DNA from: Novosphingobium sp049354825 | Lineage (GTDB): Bacteria; Pseudomonadota; Alphaproteobacteria; Sphingomonadales; Sphingomonadaceae | DNA length: 64,000 bases | Direction: 5' to 3' | Assembly (NCBI RefSeq): GCF_049354825.1 | Contig: NZ_CP186480.1 | Coordinates: 1,612,001 to 1,676,000 of the forward strand | Shown: positions 1 to 8,125 of the stretch, in pieces | Layout: each line of letters opens with the position of its first letter | Position numbering within the stretch: position 1 is the first letter of the stretch | Notes under the pieces: model-generated | Database searches by the model: none | Told to the model about the DNA's origin: nothing | Seen by the model: the letters and a program-made list of their open reading frames with translations, nothing else | Made by a program: the position numbers and the translations under genes

Positions 1-1
1 G

Positions 2-1246
2 CTGCACGAGGTGAACTGGGCCGGCAATCCGCAGAAACCGGCGGAATTCGGCCCCCACGGCATGCGCCTGCACCCGCGCAAGAGCTTCGAGATCTGGACC
101 GAGGAACGCAGCGGCCAGTCACGCCCCTGGCTGCCCGACGAAATCACCGTGGCCGAGAACCTGCGCATCACCCTGCTCGAAGTGGTGCTGCGGCTGGCCG
201 ATGCCGCCAGCCGCGAGCGCGAGCGCGCGAGCGCGCGGCAGGACATGCTCATCGCCGAGCTCAACCACCGAGTCCGCAACATCCTCAACCTGATCCGCGG
301 CCTGGTGGCGCAGAGCCGCGATAGCGCCGACACGATCGACGGCTATGCCGAGATCATCGGCGATCGCATCTATGCGCTTGCCCGCGCCCACGACCTGATG
401 ACGCAGACCAGTTGGGAACCGTCGTCGCTCCATGCGCTGGTTCGCGCCGAGGCCGCGGCCTACGTGGGCGACAACATCGACACGGTGGCGATCGCCGGGC
501 CCGACGCCATGATCGAGCCGACCGCGTTCACCCCGCTGGCATTGGTCATCCACGAATTGATGACCAACAGCGTCAAGTACGGCGCACTGTCGGTGCCCGA
601 AGGTACCGTGGACCTTACGGTGGAGGCTGCGCCAAGCCGCCAATTGACGGTGACCTGGCGCGAACGGGGCGGTCCCGAAGTCCAGCCGCCGCAGCGCCGC
701 GGGCTTGGGTCGATCATCATCGAGCGCAACATTCCGCACGACCTGGGCGGCGAGGCGGCGATCGAGTTCCGCAAGGACGGCGTGGTTGCCCGCTTCGTCA
801 TCCCCGCCGCGCATGTCGCCGAGGTCGTCACCGGCCAAAACGTCCAGGCCGTGACCGCGCCGCCAAGCGAACCGATCGGCGCCGACATCCAAATCGACGG
901 CGAAGTCCTGGTGGTCGAGGACAACATGATCATCGCGATGGAAGCGGAGGACCTGCTGGGCGAACTGGGCGCTTCGCGCTGCCATGTCGCCAATTCGGTG
1001 CGCAAGGGCCTGGAGTTGCTCGACCTCCACCCGATCAGCTTCGCCCTGCTCGACATCAACCTGGGTGCCGAGACCAGCGAGCCGGTAGCGCGTACCCTGC
1101 TGGAGCGCGGGATTCCCTTCATCTTTGCCAGCGGCTACGGCGATTCGCTGAACCTCGCCAGCGGGTTTGCGGACGTACCCGTTGTGACCAAGCCCTTCTC
1201 GCTCAAGGACATTCGCGCCGGTATCGCCCGGCGCCTGGCGCGCTGA
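2..1246 (+). CDS. Bacteriophytochrome-type HWE histidine kinase with C-terminal receiver (5' truncated)
   Basis: The frame is open to the left edge, so this is the 3' part of a longer gene. The first ~60 residues (WAGNPQKPAEFGPHG, RKSFEIW, LRITLLEVVL) look like the end of a phytochrome PHY domain. They are followed by an HWE-family kinase: H-box ELNHRVRN with the phospho-accepting His near residue 86 (counting from the GTG at 11), N-box HELMTNSVKYGAL near 181, and the family WRE triplet near 217. A receiver domain closes the protein, with VVEDN near 302, the phosphorylatable Asp near 348 (LLDIN) and Lys near 394 (VTKPF). The likely role is a cytoplasmic red/far-red light sensor relaying phosphate to its own receiver. 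The chromophore-binding PAS/GAF part lies outside the window, so photosensing is inferred from the PHY remnant. Confidence 0.85.
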   Translation: MHEVNWAGNPQKPAEFGPHGMRLHPRKSFEIWTEERSGQSRPWLPDEITVAENLRITLLEVVLRLADAASRERERASARQDMLIAELNHRVRNILNLIRGLVAQSRDSADTIDGYAEIIGDRIYALARAHDLMTQTSWEPSSLHALVRAEAAAYVGDNIDTVAIAGPDAMIEPTAFTPLALVIHELMTNSVKYGALSVPEGTVDLTVEAAPSRQLTVTWRERGGPEVQPPQRRGLGSIIIERNIPHDLGGEAAIEFRKDGVVARFVIPAAHVAEVVTGQNVQAVTAPPSEPIGADIQIDGEVLVVEDNMIIAMEAEDLLGELGASRCHVANSVRKGLELLDLHPISFALLDINLGAETSEPVARTLLERGIPFIFASGYGDSLNLASGFADVPVVTKPFSLKDIRAGIARRLAR

Positions 1247-1307
1247 CCTAGCCAAGGCCGAGGTCAGTCGTTACGGCCCGCGCGCTGCAGGTGCGAAGGA
1301 ACAGGCG

Positions 1308-2177
1308 ATGCAAACGATCGGCGTCATCGGGGCGGGACAGATGGGCTCGGGCATCGCCCAGGCGGTGGCGCAGAGCGGCTTTTCGGTCGTCCTTTCCGAC
1401 ATTGACGAGCGGACCGCGGGGCGCGGCCGCGACGGCGTCGCCAAGGCGCTCGACCGGCTGGTGGCCAAGGACAAGGTCACGCCGGACGATGCGGCGGCGG
1501 CGCTGGCCAGGATCGCCATTTCCGGCACCGTCGCGGCGATGTCCGGGGCCGACGTCATTATCGAGGCCGCGACCGAGCGCGAAGACGTCAAGCGCCGCAT
1601 CTTCGAAAGCGTCGCCGCGGTCATGGGGCCGGACACGATCCTGGCCACCAACACCAGTTCGATCCCGATCACCCGCATGGCCAGCGGCACGCCCGACCCG
1701 GCGCGGTTCATCGGGCTTCATTTCTTCAACCCCGTGCCGGTCATGGGCCTGATCGAGGTCATTCCCGGCCTTGCCACCAGCGCCGAGACGCTGGCGCGCA
1801 CCCGGGCCTTTGCCGAGGCACTGGGCAAGCAAGTGGTGCAATCGCAGGACGAGCCCGGCTTCGTCGTCAACCGTGTGCTGCTGCCAATGATCAACGAGGC
1901 CGTCTTCGTGCTGGGCCAGGGGACCGCCTCTGTTGCCGATATCGACAAGGGCTGCCGGCTCGGCCTCAACCACCCGATGGGCCCGCTGGAGCTGGCCGAT
2001 TTCATCGGGCTCGACACCTGCCTCGAGATCGTCCGCGTCCTCCAGGCTTCGACCGGCGACAGCAAGTACCGCCCCGCCCCGCTGCTGGTAAAATACGTCG
2101 AGGCCGGCTGGCTCGGCCGCAAGTCCGGGCGCGGCTTTTACGACTATGCGGGAGAGGCGCCGGTTCCGACCCGCTAA
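1308..2177 (+). CDS. 3-hydroxyacyl-CoA (3-hydroxybutyryl-CoA) dehydrogenase
   Basis: A 289-residue protein of normal length for the family. The N-terminal NAD-binding Rossmann motif GAGQMGSGIAQ is at residues 8-18. The catalytic His (LHFFNPVPVM, His138) is followed 12 residues later by Glu150, the spacing of the His-Glu dyad in this family. The C-terminal dimerisation domain carries the PGFVVNRVLLPMINEA segment. It oxidises (S)-3-hydroxybutyryl-CoA with NAD(P)+ in fatty-acid, butyrate or aromatic-CoA degradation. A GAAGGA ribosome-binding site lies 6-8 bases before the ATG. It stands alone between the photoreceptor and the polysaccharide genes, so the pathway it serves cannot be read from context. 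Confidence 0.9.
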   Translation: MQTIGVIGAGQMGSGIAQAVAQSGFSVVLSDIDERTAGRGRDGVAKALDRLVAKDKVTPDDAAAALARIAISGTVAAMSGADVIIEAATEREDVKRRIFESVAAVMGPDTILATNTSSIPITRMASGTPDPARFIGLHFFNPVPVMGLIEVIPGLATSAETLARTRAFAEALGKQVVQSQDEPGFVVNRVLLPMINEAVFVLGQGTASVADIDKGCRLGLNHPMGPLELADFIGLDTCLEIVRVLQASTGDSKYRPAPLLVKYVEAGWLGRKSGRGFYDYAGEAPVPTR

Positions 2178-2203
2178 AGGCTGCCCGGGCGGGGCTTTTT
2201 CCC
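2176..2203 (+). terminator. Possible rho-independent terminator after the dehydrogenase
   Basis: Immediately after the stop codon there is an imperfect GC-rich hairpin (AAAG..GCCC / GGGC..CTTT) running into a CTTTTTCCCTTT tract. The stem has an internal mismatch, so support is moderate. Confidence 0.4.
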
Positions 2204-2263
2204 TTTGCCTTTAGGCAAGAGCGCCGTATCGCACCTGCAGCAAAAGGGGCGGTGAGGAATTTC

Positions 2264-3325
2264 ATGGGCAAGACGGCGCTGATCACGGGCGTGACCGGTC
2301 AGGACGGGGCGTACTTGTCGCGGCTCCTGCTGGAAAAGGGCTATACCGTCCACGGTATCAAGCGGCGCTCCTCGTCGTTCAACACCGGCCGGATCGAGGA
2401 TATCTACCAGGACCCGCACGTCGACGGCGCCCGCTTTCGCCTCCACTATGGCGACCTCACCGATTCTACGAACCTGATCCGCATCATCCAGGACACCCAG
2501 CCGGACGAGATCTACAATCTTGCCGCGCAAAGCCACGTCCAGGTCAGCTTCGAGACGCCAGAATACACCGCCAACGCCGACGCGATCGGCGTGCTGCGCC
2601 TGCTCGAGGCGATCCGCATCCTGGGGCTGGAAAAGAAGACCCGCTTTTACCAGGCCTCCACCAGCGAGCTTTACGGCCTGGTCCAGGCCGTGCCGCAAAG
2701 CGAGACCACGCCGTTCTATCCCCGCAGCCCTTACGGCGTCGCCAAGCTTTACGGCTACTGGATCACGGTCAACTACCGCGAAGCTTATGGCATTCACGCC
2801 AGCAACGGCATTCTGTTCAACCACGAAAGCCCGCTGCGCGGCGAAACGTTCGTGACCCGCAAGATCACCCGCGCCGCCGCCGCGATCAAGCTGGGGCTGC
2901 TCGACAAGCTGTACCTCGGCAACCTCGACGCCAAGCGCGACTGGGGCCATGCGCGCGAATACGTGCGCGGCATGTGGATGATGCTGCAGCAGGACGAGGG
3001 CGACGATTACGTCCTGGCCACCGGCCAGACCATCGAAGTGCGCGAATTCGTCCGCTGGGCCTTCGAGGACATCGGCATCGCGCTGGAGTTCAAGGGCGAG
3101 GGGCTGGACGAAAAGGGCGTCTGCGCCAGGACCGGCAAGGTCCTGGTCGAGGTCGACCCGCGCTATTTCCGGCCGACCGAGGTCGACCTGCTTCTGGGCG
3201 ACCCGTCCAAGGCGCACGCGAAGCTGGGCTGGAAGCACGAAACCTCGGCCCGCGAGCTGGCGCGCGAGATGGTCACCGCCGATCTCGAGGCCATGGGTCT
3301 TGATGCCATAGCGCCGAGCGTTTGA
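2264..3325 (+). CDS. gmd: GDP-mannose 4,6-dehydratase
   Basis: Converts GDP-D-mannose to GDP-4-keto-6-deoxymannose, the precursor of GDP-fucose, GDP-rhamnose and related sugars. It is a cytoplasmic short-chain dehydrogenase-type enzyme of about 353 residues. Visible motifs are the NADP-binding GVTGQDGAYLSRLLLEKGY, the family RRSSSFNTGRI segment, the ASTSELYG active-site region and YGVAKLYGYW containing the YxxxK pair. The ATG at 2264 is chosen over the GTG at 2252 because GGTGAGG (2251-2257) is then correctly spaced. It opens the polysaccharide locus. No GDP-fucose synthase or GDP-rhamnose reductase follows it here, so the final sugar is unknown. Confidence 0.95.
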   Translation: MGKTALITGVTGQDGAYLSRLLLEKGYTVHGIKRRSSSFNTGRIEDIYQDPHVDGARFRLHYGDLTDSTNLIRIIQDTQPDEIYNLAAQSHVQVSFETPEYTANADAIGVLRLLEAIRILGLEKKTRFYQASTSELYGLVQAVPQSETTPFYPRSPYGVAKLYGYWITVNYREAYGIHASNGILFNHESPLRGETFVTRKITRAAAAIKLGLLDKLYLGNLDAKRDWGHAREYVRGMWMMLQQDEGDDYVLATGQTIEVREFVRWAFEDIGIALEFKGEGLDEKGVCARTGKVLVEVDPRYFRPTEVDLLLGDPSKAHAKLGWKHETSARELAREMVTADLEAMGLDAIAPSV

Positions 3326-3332
3326 GCAGACG

Positions 3333-4730
3333 TTGCCTCGCAGCTCGAACAAGTTATCGGTTGGCTATAACGCGACCGCGTTGATCCCAGAGCTTGGGCG
3401 CGTTCGCCTTAAGCGCGCTGCTGGTGCCGCGATCGTGTCACTGATAGCCCGGGCCAGCAATATTATCCTTGTCATCGTAACAATGCCGCTCGCCAGTGCC
3501 CAATTGGGCCCAGAGCGCTTCGGCCTTTGGATGCTCATGGGCTCAGTGTCGGCCATGATGACTTTTGCTGATTTTGGCATCGGTAATGGGATGATGACAT
3601 TGATTGCCTCCACCAGCGGATCAGACGATCGTAACGCTATTAGGCGCGTGGTTGGAAGCGCTGGGCTAACTTTAATCGCCCTTGGCTTGCTTGTTGCAAT
3701 CTTCGCGCTTGTCGCTGCGAAGTCCGTGGAATGGCCCTCTGTCCTAGCCGTACGCAGTCCATTAGCAAGGAGCGAGGCTACGCGTGCAATGACCTTTTTT
3801 TTGCTATCACTCGCCGCCGGAATCCCGCTCGGGATAGCCTCAAAGGTCCAAATGGGATTGCAAAAGGGCTACATCGCGAACGCTTGGCAGGCACTTGGCA
3901 GTCTACTTTCTCTTGCTACACTACTAATTGCTCTTCATTTTGACGCCGGCGTTCCTTCCATGGTGGTAGCTTTATTTGCGGTGCCGCAGATCGCCATGAT
4001 TGGGAACCTTGTTCAATTTGGGCTTACAGAGCGCGACCTGTTACCGTCCTGGCGTGACATCGAATGGTCGACGTTGCGAAAGATGGCTTCGCTCAGTTTC
4101 GGATTTTTCGCATTGCAGCTCATTGCGGCGATCACATACCGCGTCGATGCGCTGATTATCGCGCATTTTTTCGGCGCTGCTGAAGCAGGAATTTATGCTG
4201 TGTACGAACGCGTCTTTGCGGGCATTGCAATGCTAGCATCGATAGCACTTACACCGCTGTGGCCTGCGTACAGTGAAGCGCTCACACGGGGCGACTATCA
4301 GTGGATTCGACAGACCTTAATAGTGTCAATCTGCGGAGTTGCCTTGGTCGTTGGCGCAGCTTCGGTCAGCTTGGCGATGATCGGCCCCCACATCATGGAA
4401 TTCTATTTGAATAAAAGGATGCCGATCGTACCATCAATATTAATTGGCTTTGCGGTATGGAAAGTGATCGAAGCAGTTGGCATGGCGGGCACAATGTTTT
4501 TAAACGGAGCCGGAATCCTTCGCCCGCAAGTTATTGTTGCGGTCGTGCTAGGCATTTGTGCATTTGCGTTGAAAATCTTGCTTATCAGAAAAGTGGGATC
4601 TTGGTCTGTGGTTTGGTCGACGATCGCTTGTTACATCTTAATTGTAATTATTCCACTTGGACGCATTATTCTAAATAAATTGCAGGCTCTTTCAGGTCTA
4701 ATCGTGGAAGGGGGCGCAGTCCGTGACTAA
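3333..4730 (+). CDS. Polysaccharide flippase (Wzx/MATE-like oligosaccharide translocase)
   Basis: A 465-residue integral membrane protein with about 12-14 hydrophobic segments starting near residue 30 (AAIVSLIARASNIILVIVTMP). The order of segments, the conserved LGPERFGLWMLMGS loop and the GIGNGM motif match polysaccharide biosynthesis/O-antigen flippases. These move undecaprenyl-linked repeat units across the inner membrane. The only in-frame start giving the full first segment is TTG at 3333, seven bases after the gmd stop; a second TTG at 3381 is possible. The codon usage is clearly more AT-rich than in gmd. It overlaps the next gene by 8 bases. Confidence 0.8.
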   Translation: MPRSSNKLSVGYNATALIPELGRVRLKRAAGAAIVSLIARASNIILVIVTMPLASAQLGPERFGLWMLMGSVSAMMTFADFGIGNGMMTLIASTSGSDDRNAIRRVVGSAGLTLIALGLLVAIFALVAAKSVEWPSVLAVRSPLARSEATRAMTFFLLSLAAGIPLGIASKVQMGLQKGYIANAWQALGSLLSLATLLIALHFDAGVPSMVVALFAVPQIAMIGNLVQFGLTERDLLPSWRDIEWSTLRKMASLSFGFFALQLIAAITYRVDALIIAHFFGAAEAGIYAVYERVFAGIAMLASIALTPLWPAYSEALTRGDYQWIRQTLIVSICGVALVVGAASVSLAMIGPHIMEFYLNKRMPIVPSILIGFAVWKVIEAVGMAGTMFLNGAGILRPQVIVAVVLGICAFALKILLIRKVGSWSVVWSTIACYILIVIIPLGRIILNKLQALSGLIVEGGAVRD

Positions 4731-5676
4731 TAATCGGACACGAGGTTGGAAATCGGCGCTCAGCCAGTTTGTTCTCAATCGAACGCTCAGAGCATCGGGC
4801 CGAATTTCAAATGCGATGTGGTTGCATCTCCGAAGCATTGCGACATCGCTGACGGATGCTCCTGTGCGCTACGACCCCGGCACTGGCGAGTTGGACCTCC
4901 CCGCTTCGCATCCGCTACCCCTCTATCAAAAAAATTTCCCGAATTATGACCGCGCCTTGCCTCGAATTGCGCGGCTTCTCAGGTCGCGCAAAGATGAGAT
5001 CGTTATTGCCGACATCGGCGCGAATGTTGGAGATACTAGCGCCGCCTTGCTCAGCATTCCTGGAATCTTTGTGATTGCGATCGAAGGAAATCCTAAATTT
5101 CTTCCATTCCTGCACACAAACACATCAAAGTTCGGCAATCGCGTATTTATATGCGAAAAGTTCGTCGGCTCGCCAGGAGATGCTGCTTTTTCGCTCGTGA
5201 CCCGGGAAGGTACAGCCAGGTTGGTAGCCGACAAAAATGGAAGTGTTGACGCGATTATCTCCCTTGCGTCAGCGGTACAAGCGGCTGGCAAGAAGCATCT
5301 GGATTTACTGAAGATAGACACAGATGGATTTGATATCAATATTTTGAACTCCTCCCGTGACTATATAGCCACGCAGACAGATGTTCTTTTTTTCGAATTT
5401 GATCCTCATTTATTTTATTCCATTTCACCCGATGGATGGAACGTTTTTGAAAATCTTTCAGCGATTGGTTATAGACACTACGTGTGCTATACGAACACTG
5501 GCTCATTTTTTAAGGCATTTGGATCCGCGGATAAAATAGGAGTTGAACTGCGGATCGCCCTTCGCGATCGAAATTCCTTGGCCTATGTAGACATCGCTGC
5601 GTTTAAAGACTCTGACGTCTATTCGGAATTTTTACGATCCGAATCAGCTCATTTCGCTGTGCAAGGCGCACCGTGA
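4723..5676 (+). CDS. FkbM-family methyltransferase
   Basis: A 317-residue protein with the SAM-binding motif IADIGANVGDTSAALL near residues 95-110, the acidic end of the next strand (VIAIEGNPKF), and the FkbM-family segment LLKIDTDGFDINIL near 190. These are typical of SAM-dependent O-methyltransferases found in polysaccharide loci, where they methylate a sugar hydroxyl. The start is a GTG overlapping the flippase gene by 8 bases, implying translational coupling. Base composition is AT-rich like its neighbours at 3.3-6.9 kb. The acceptor sugar cannot be deduced. Confidence 0.8.
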   Translation: MTNNRTRGWKSALSQFVLNRTLRASGRISNAMWLHLRSIATSLTDAPVRYDPGTGELDLPASHPLPLYQKNFPNYDRALPRIARLLRSRKDEIVIADIGANVGDTSAALLSIPGIFVIAIEGNPKFLPFLHTNTSKFGNRVFICEKFVGSPGDAAFSLVTREGTARLVADKNGSVDAIISLASAVQAAGKKHLDLLKIDTDGFDINILNSSRDYIATQTDVLFFEFDPHLFYSISPDGWNVFENLSAIGYRHYVCYTNTGSFFKAFGSADKIGVELRIALRDRNSLAYVDIAAFKDSDVYSEFLRSESAHFAVQGAP

Positions 5677-5774
5677 TTGACGCCTCGAATGAAGCGCTTC
5701 TAGGAATGAGTGCTTATCATCGGAATAATTGCCGTGTCGCGATGAATGGTTCCCGCCGCCGAGTGCCAAATTGA

Positions 5775-6893
5775 ATGTCAGTCTCACTATCTGCGTTGGA
5801 TAACTCAATTAGGGTTGTATTTGACCATCGAATATTTGCGATGCAGAAATACGGTGGTGTTTCCCGTTATTTTTCAGCGCTTGCGGCTCACCTTCCAAAA
5901 TACGGAATTTCGCCCCACATTATAACCCCTCTGCATCAAAACGAGTATCTTGATCATTTATCTAATAGCCTAGTTTGGGGCTATCGGATGCCAGAATTTC
6001 GCGGTGCGAGACGCCTTGCAACCGGAATTGGCGATATATTGGCGCCCGCTTTGGCAAACCTTTCCCGTGCGAGGGTCGTGCACGAGACCTGGTATTCTCA
6101 GCAGAGGTATGCACCGCGTCGCGCGCGTATTGCGATTACCGTACATGATTTAATTCCGCACCTGTTCCCAAGTCCTAACGGGGATCACCGCACAAGAGAT
6201 GCGATGGATGTGGCGATCGAACGAGCGGACCACATCTTCTGCGTCTCTAACAACACGCGCGCCGACTTAATTAGTCTTTTTCCGGACACTGAACAGCGCT
6301 CGAGCGTAACGCACCTTGGCTACGAGTCGCATCGAAAGCCTATCGAAGTCACGAGGTTCGACACCGACAGACCTTACCTGCTTCATGTAGGACGCCGGCC
6401 AGCGTACAAAAATTTCATGGCGCTGCTCGAAGGCTTTGCGATGTCGGCTCTCGTGAATGATTTCGATATCGTTTGTATCGGCGGGGGCAGTTTCTCTGAG
6501 GACGAGAACGCAGCGATCGTTCGGTTAAAAATCTCCGGTAAGGTGCGTCAAGTTCAGGCGCGCGACGATCAGCTGTTTCAATGGTACGCCGGTGCGGCCG
6601 TCTTCGTGTACCCGTCACTCTACGAAGGGTTCGGAATCCCTCCCTTGGAAGCAATGGCGGCGGGCTGCCCGGTCGTCGCCGTCGCAGCCGGCTCTGTGCC
6701 TGAAGTTTGTGGCGCAGCCGCGCAGTACGCGCCTGATGGATCACCGGAAGCTCTGGCTGAAGCGATCGAAGCCGTGGCTTTCGACCCGGTCCGTCGCCGT
6801 GCGCTTATAGGCGCCGGCAGCGCTCAGGTCCGCCTGTTTTCCTGGGATACTAACGCAGCTCTCACGGCGGAAGGTTATAAAGCATTGCTCTAG
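5775..6893 (+). CDS. Glycosyltransferase family 4 (GT-B fold)
   Basis: A 372-residue retaining glycosyltransferase. The N-terminal domain contains KYGGVSRYFSALAAHL, the glycine-rich acceptor-side loop of GT4 enzymes. The C-terminal Glycos_transf_1 domain shows LLHVGRRPAYKNF and the E-x7-E donor-binding motif EGFGIPPLEAMAAG (residues ~280-293). It is probably an inner-face enzyme adding a sugar, perhaps mannose by overall resemblance, to the lipid-linked repeat unit. It follows the methyltransferase after a ~100-base gap without a clear terminator. It is the last gene of the AT-rich segment. Confidence 0.85.
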   Translation: MSVSLSALDNSIRVVFDHRIFAMQKYGGVSRYFSALAAHLPKYGISPHIITPLHQNEYLDHLSNSLVWGYRMPEFRGARRLATGIGDILAPALANLSRARVVHETWYSQQRYAPRRARIAITVHDLIPHLFPSPNGDHRTRDAMDVAIERADHIFCVSNNTRADLISLFPDTEQRSSVTHLGYESHRKPIEVTRFDTDRPYLLHVGRRPAYKNFMALLEGFAMSALVNDFDIVCIGGGSFSEDENAAIVRLKISGKVRQVQARDDQLFQWYAGAAVFVYPSLYEGFGIPPLEAMAAGCPVVAVAAGSVPEVCGAAAQYAPDGSPEALAEAIEAVAFDPVRRRALIGAGSAQVRLFSWDTNAALTAEGYKALL

Positions 6894-7133
6894 ACAGCTT
6901 GTCGCCCGCAAGTGCTGCACAGCGAGCGGAGTTAGGGCTGTTCCTAATCGCGCGCATGACCGGATCAAGCGCGAGTAAGACCGCTCTCCCAACGCCGCCT
7001 CGCTGGCTCCCCTTTCCACGCGCCAAGAGGAATTCGGCAGGCTTGGCCTTTCCAAACGGCCCGAAGGGTTCCGGCCGCGGAGCATGAGCGCGATGGACTT
7101 GCGACACGTTGGGAAACTGCATAGGACTTAGAT

Positions 7134-7754
7134 ATGGTCGAGGGGCAGGATATCGAGATCGGCAACGCTGGTCCGCAGCGCGGCCGTCGGCGCAGCAAGC
7201 GAACCAAGTCGAAGTCGACCCCCGGGGCGCTGCGCCAATGGTGGTGGAAGTACGGCACGCTGGCGATGGTGCTGGTCACCGGCGCGTGGCTCAGCTTCGG
7301 CTATCTCAAGCTCTATTCGCAGGGCCTGTCCTACGACATCATCGGCGTCGGCGTGAACGAGCCGGGGATGCTCTATGCCGCCGGCCCGCCGAACCAGAAG
7401 ATCGACACCGCGACCGGACGGCGCTGGGTCTACCGCGACGGCGATCGCGTCGCCGTGGTCGATTTCGACCACTCGGGCATCCTGTTCAATTTCCTCTGCA
7501 CCAGCATGAGCCAGTCGCCGCGGGCCTGCAGGCCCAGCCACGGCATCCAGATCGGCACTGATGAGCTGTCGATGTGGAACCGCCTCGGCATGCCTTCGCA
7601 TGAGCGGCTCGACGGGACGGGTAAGTACTCGACCTACCAGGGCATCGGTCTGACGGTGCGGCTGGAAAAGGGGTTGGTCACGGCAATCTCGCGCCAGCCT
7701 TCGACCAGCAAGGTCGACCTCATTCCCCAGGTGCTGCGCTCGCTAATTCCCTGA
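7134..7754 (+). CDS. Unknown single-pass membrane protein of the polysaccharide locus
   Basis: A 206-residue protein. It has a basic N-terminus (GRRRSKRTKSKS), one membrane segment near residues 41-60 (GTLAMVLVTGAWLSFGYLKL) and a predicted periplasmic domain of ~145 residues. I do not recognise a family. Its GC-rich codon use matches the flanking Wzc/Wza genes rather than the AT-rich genes just upstream, so the boundary of the atypical segment lies in the 240-base gap 6894-7133. Its position suggests a role in polysaccharide assembly, but nothing in the sequence specifies one. Confidence 0.7.
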   Translation: MVEGQDIEIGNAGPQRGRRRSKRTKSKSTPGALRQWWWKYGTLAMVLVTGAWLSFGYLKLYSQGLSYDIIGVGVNEPGMLYAAGPPNQKIDTATGRRWVYRDGDRVAVVDFDHSGILFNFLCTSMSQSPRACRPSHGIQIGTDELSMWNRLGMPSHERLDGTGKYSTYQGIGLTVRLEKGLVTAISRQPSTSKVDLIPQVLRSLIP

Positions 7755-7757
7755 TCG

Positions 7758-8063
7758 TCAGCGGGCCGAGCCGGGGCGATAGCGGCGGTGGCGGGTGAAG
7801 CCGCCCAGCGTGAAATCGACCAGGATCCACACGATCTGCGCCGGCACCACGATCAGCGCCTCGCGATAGGCGAACAACGATCCGTAGGCCTTGAACCAGC
7901 CGATGAATGCGAAGAAGATCAGCGCCGCCAGGCCATGCACGGCCAAAGTCAGCGGCCAGCCTCGCAGCGCCTGAAGCGGCGTGTGGCGGGCCAGCACCCA
8001 GGTTATCCAGAAGGCGATGATGATGGCGCAGGCCACCGACCACAGGATATAATTCAGCTGCAT
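7758..8063 (-). CDS. Small membrane protein of unknown function
   Basis: A protein of about 101 residues on the minus strand with three likely membrane segments (ILWSVACAIIIAFWITWVLA, LTLAVHGLAALIFFAFIGWF, LIVVPAQIVWILVDFTLGGF). It is convergent with the 7134 gene, their stops only three bases apart, and divergent from the Wzy-like gene at 8126. The internal ATG at 8063 is preferred because AGGGTGGA lies about eight bases upstream; a TTG start at 8093 would add ten residues. No function can be assigned. Confidence 0.6.
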   Translation of the reverse strand: MQLNYILWSVACAIIIAFWITWVLARHTPLQALRGWPLTLAVHGLAALIFFAFIGWFKAYGSLFAYREALIVVPAQIVWILVDFTLGGFTRHRRYRPGSAR

Positions 8064-8125
8064 CGTTCCACCCTGCTTGCCGCTGCCCGGCAATTGCGCT
8101 TATCGCACGAACCGCGGGAGTGACA

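Noticed and set aside
119..1255. A minus-strand open frame opposite the phytochrome kinase
   Set aside because: Low-complexity product; the kinase and receiver motifs on the plus strand are intact.
2174..3352. A 392-codon minus-strand open frame opposite gmd
   Set aside because: Gmd motifs on the plus strand are unmistakable and the antisense product matches nothing.
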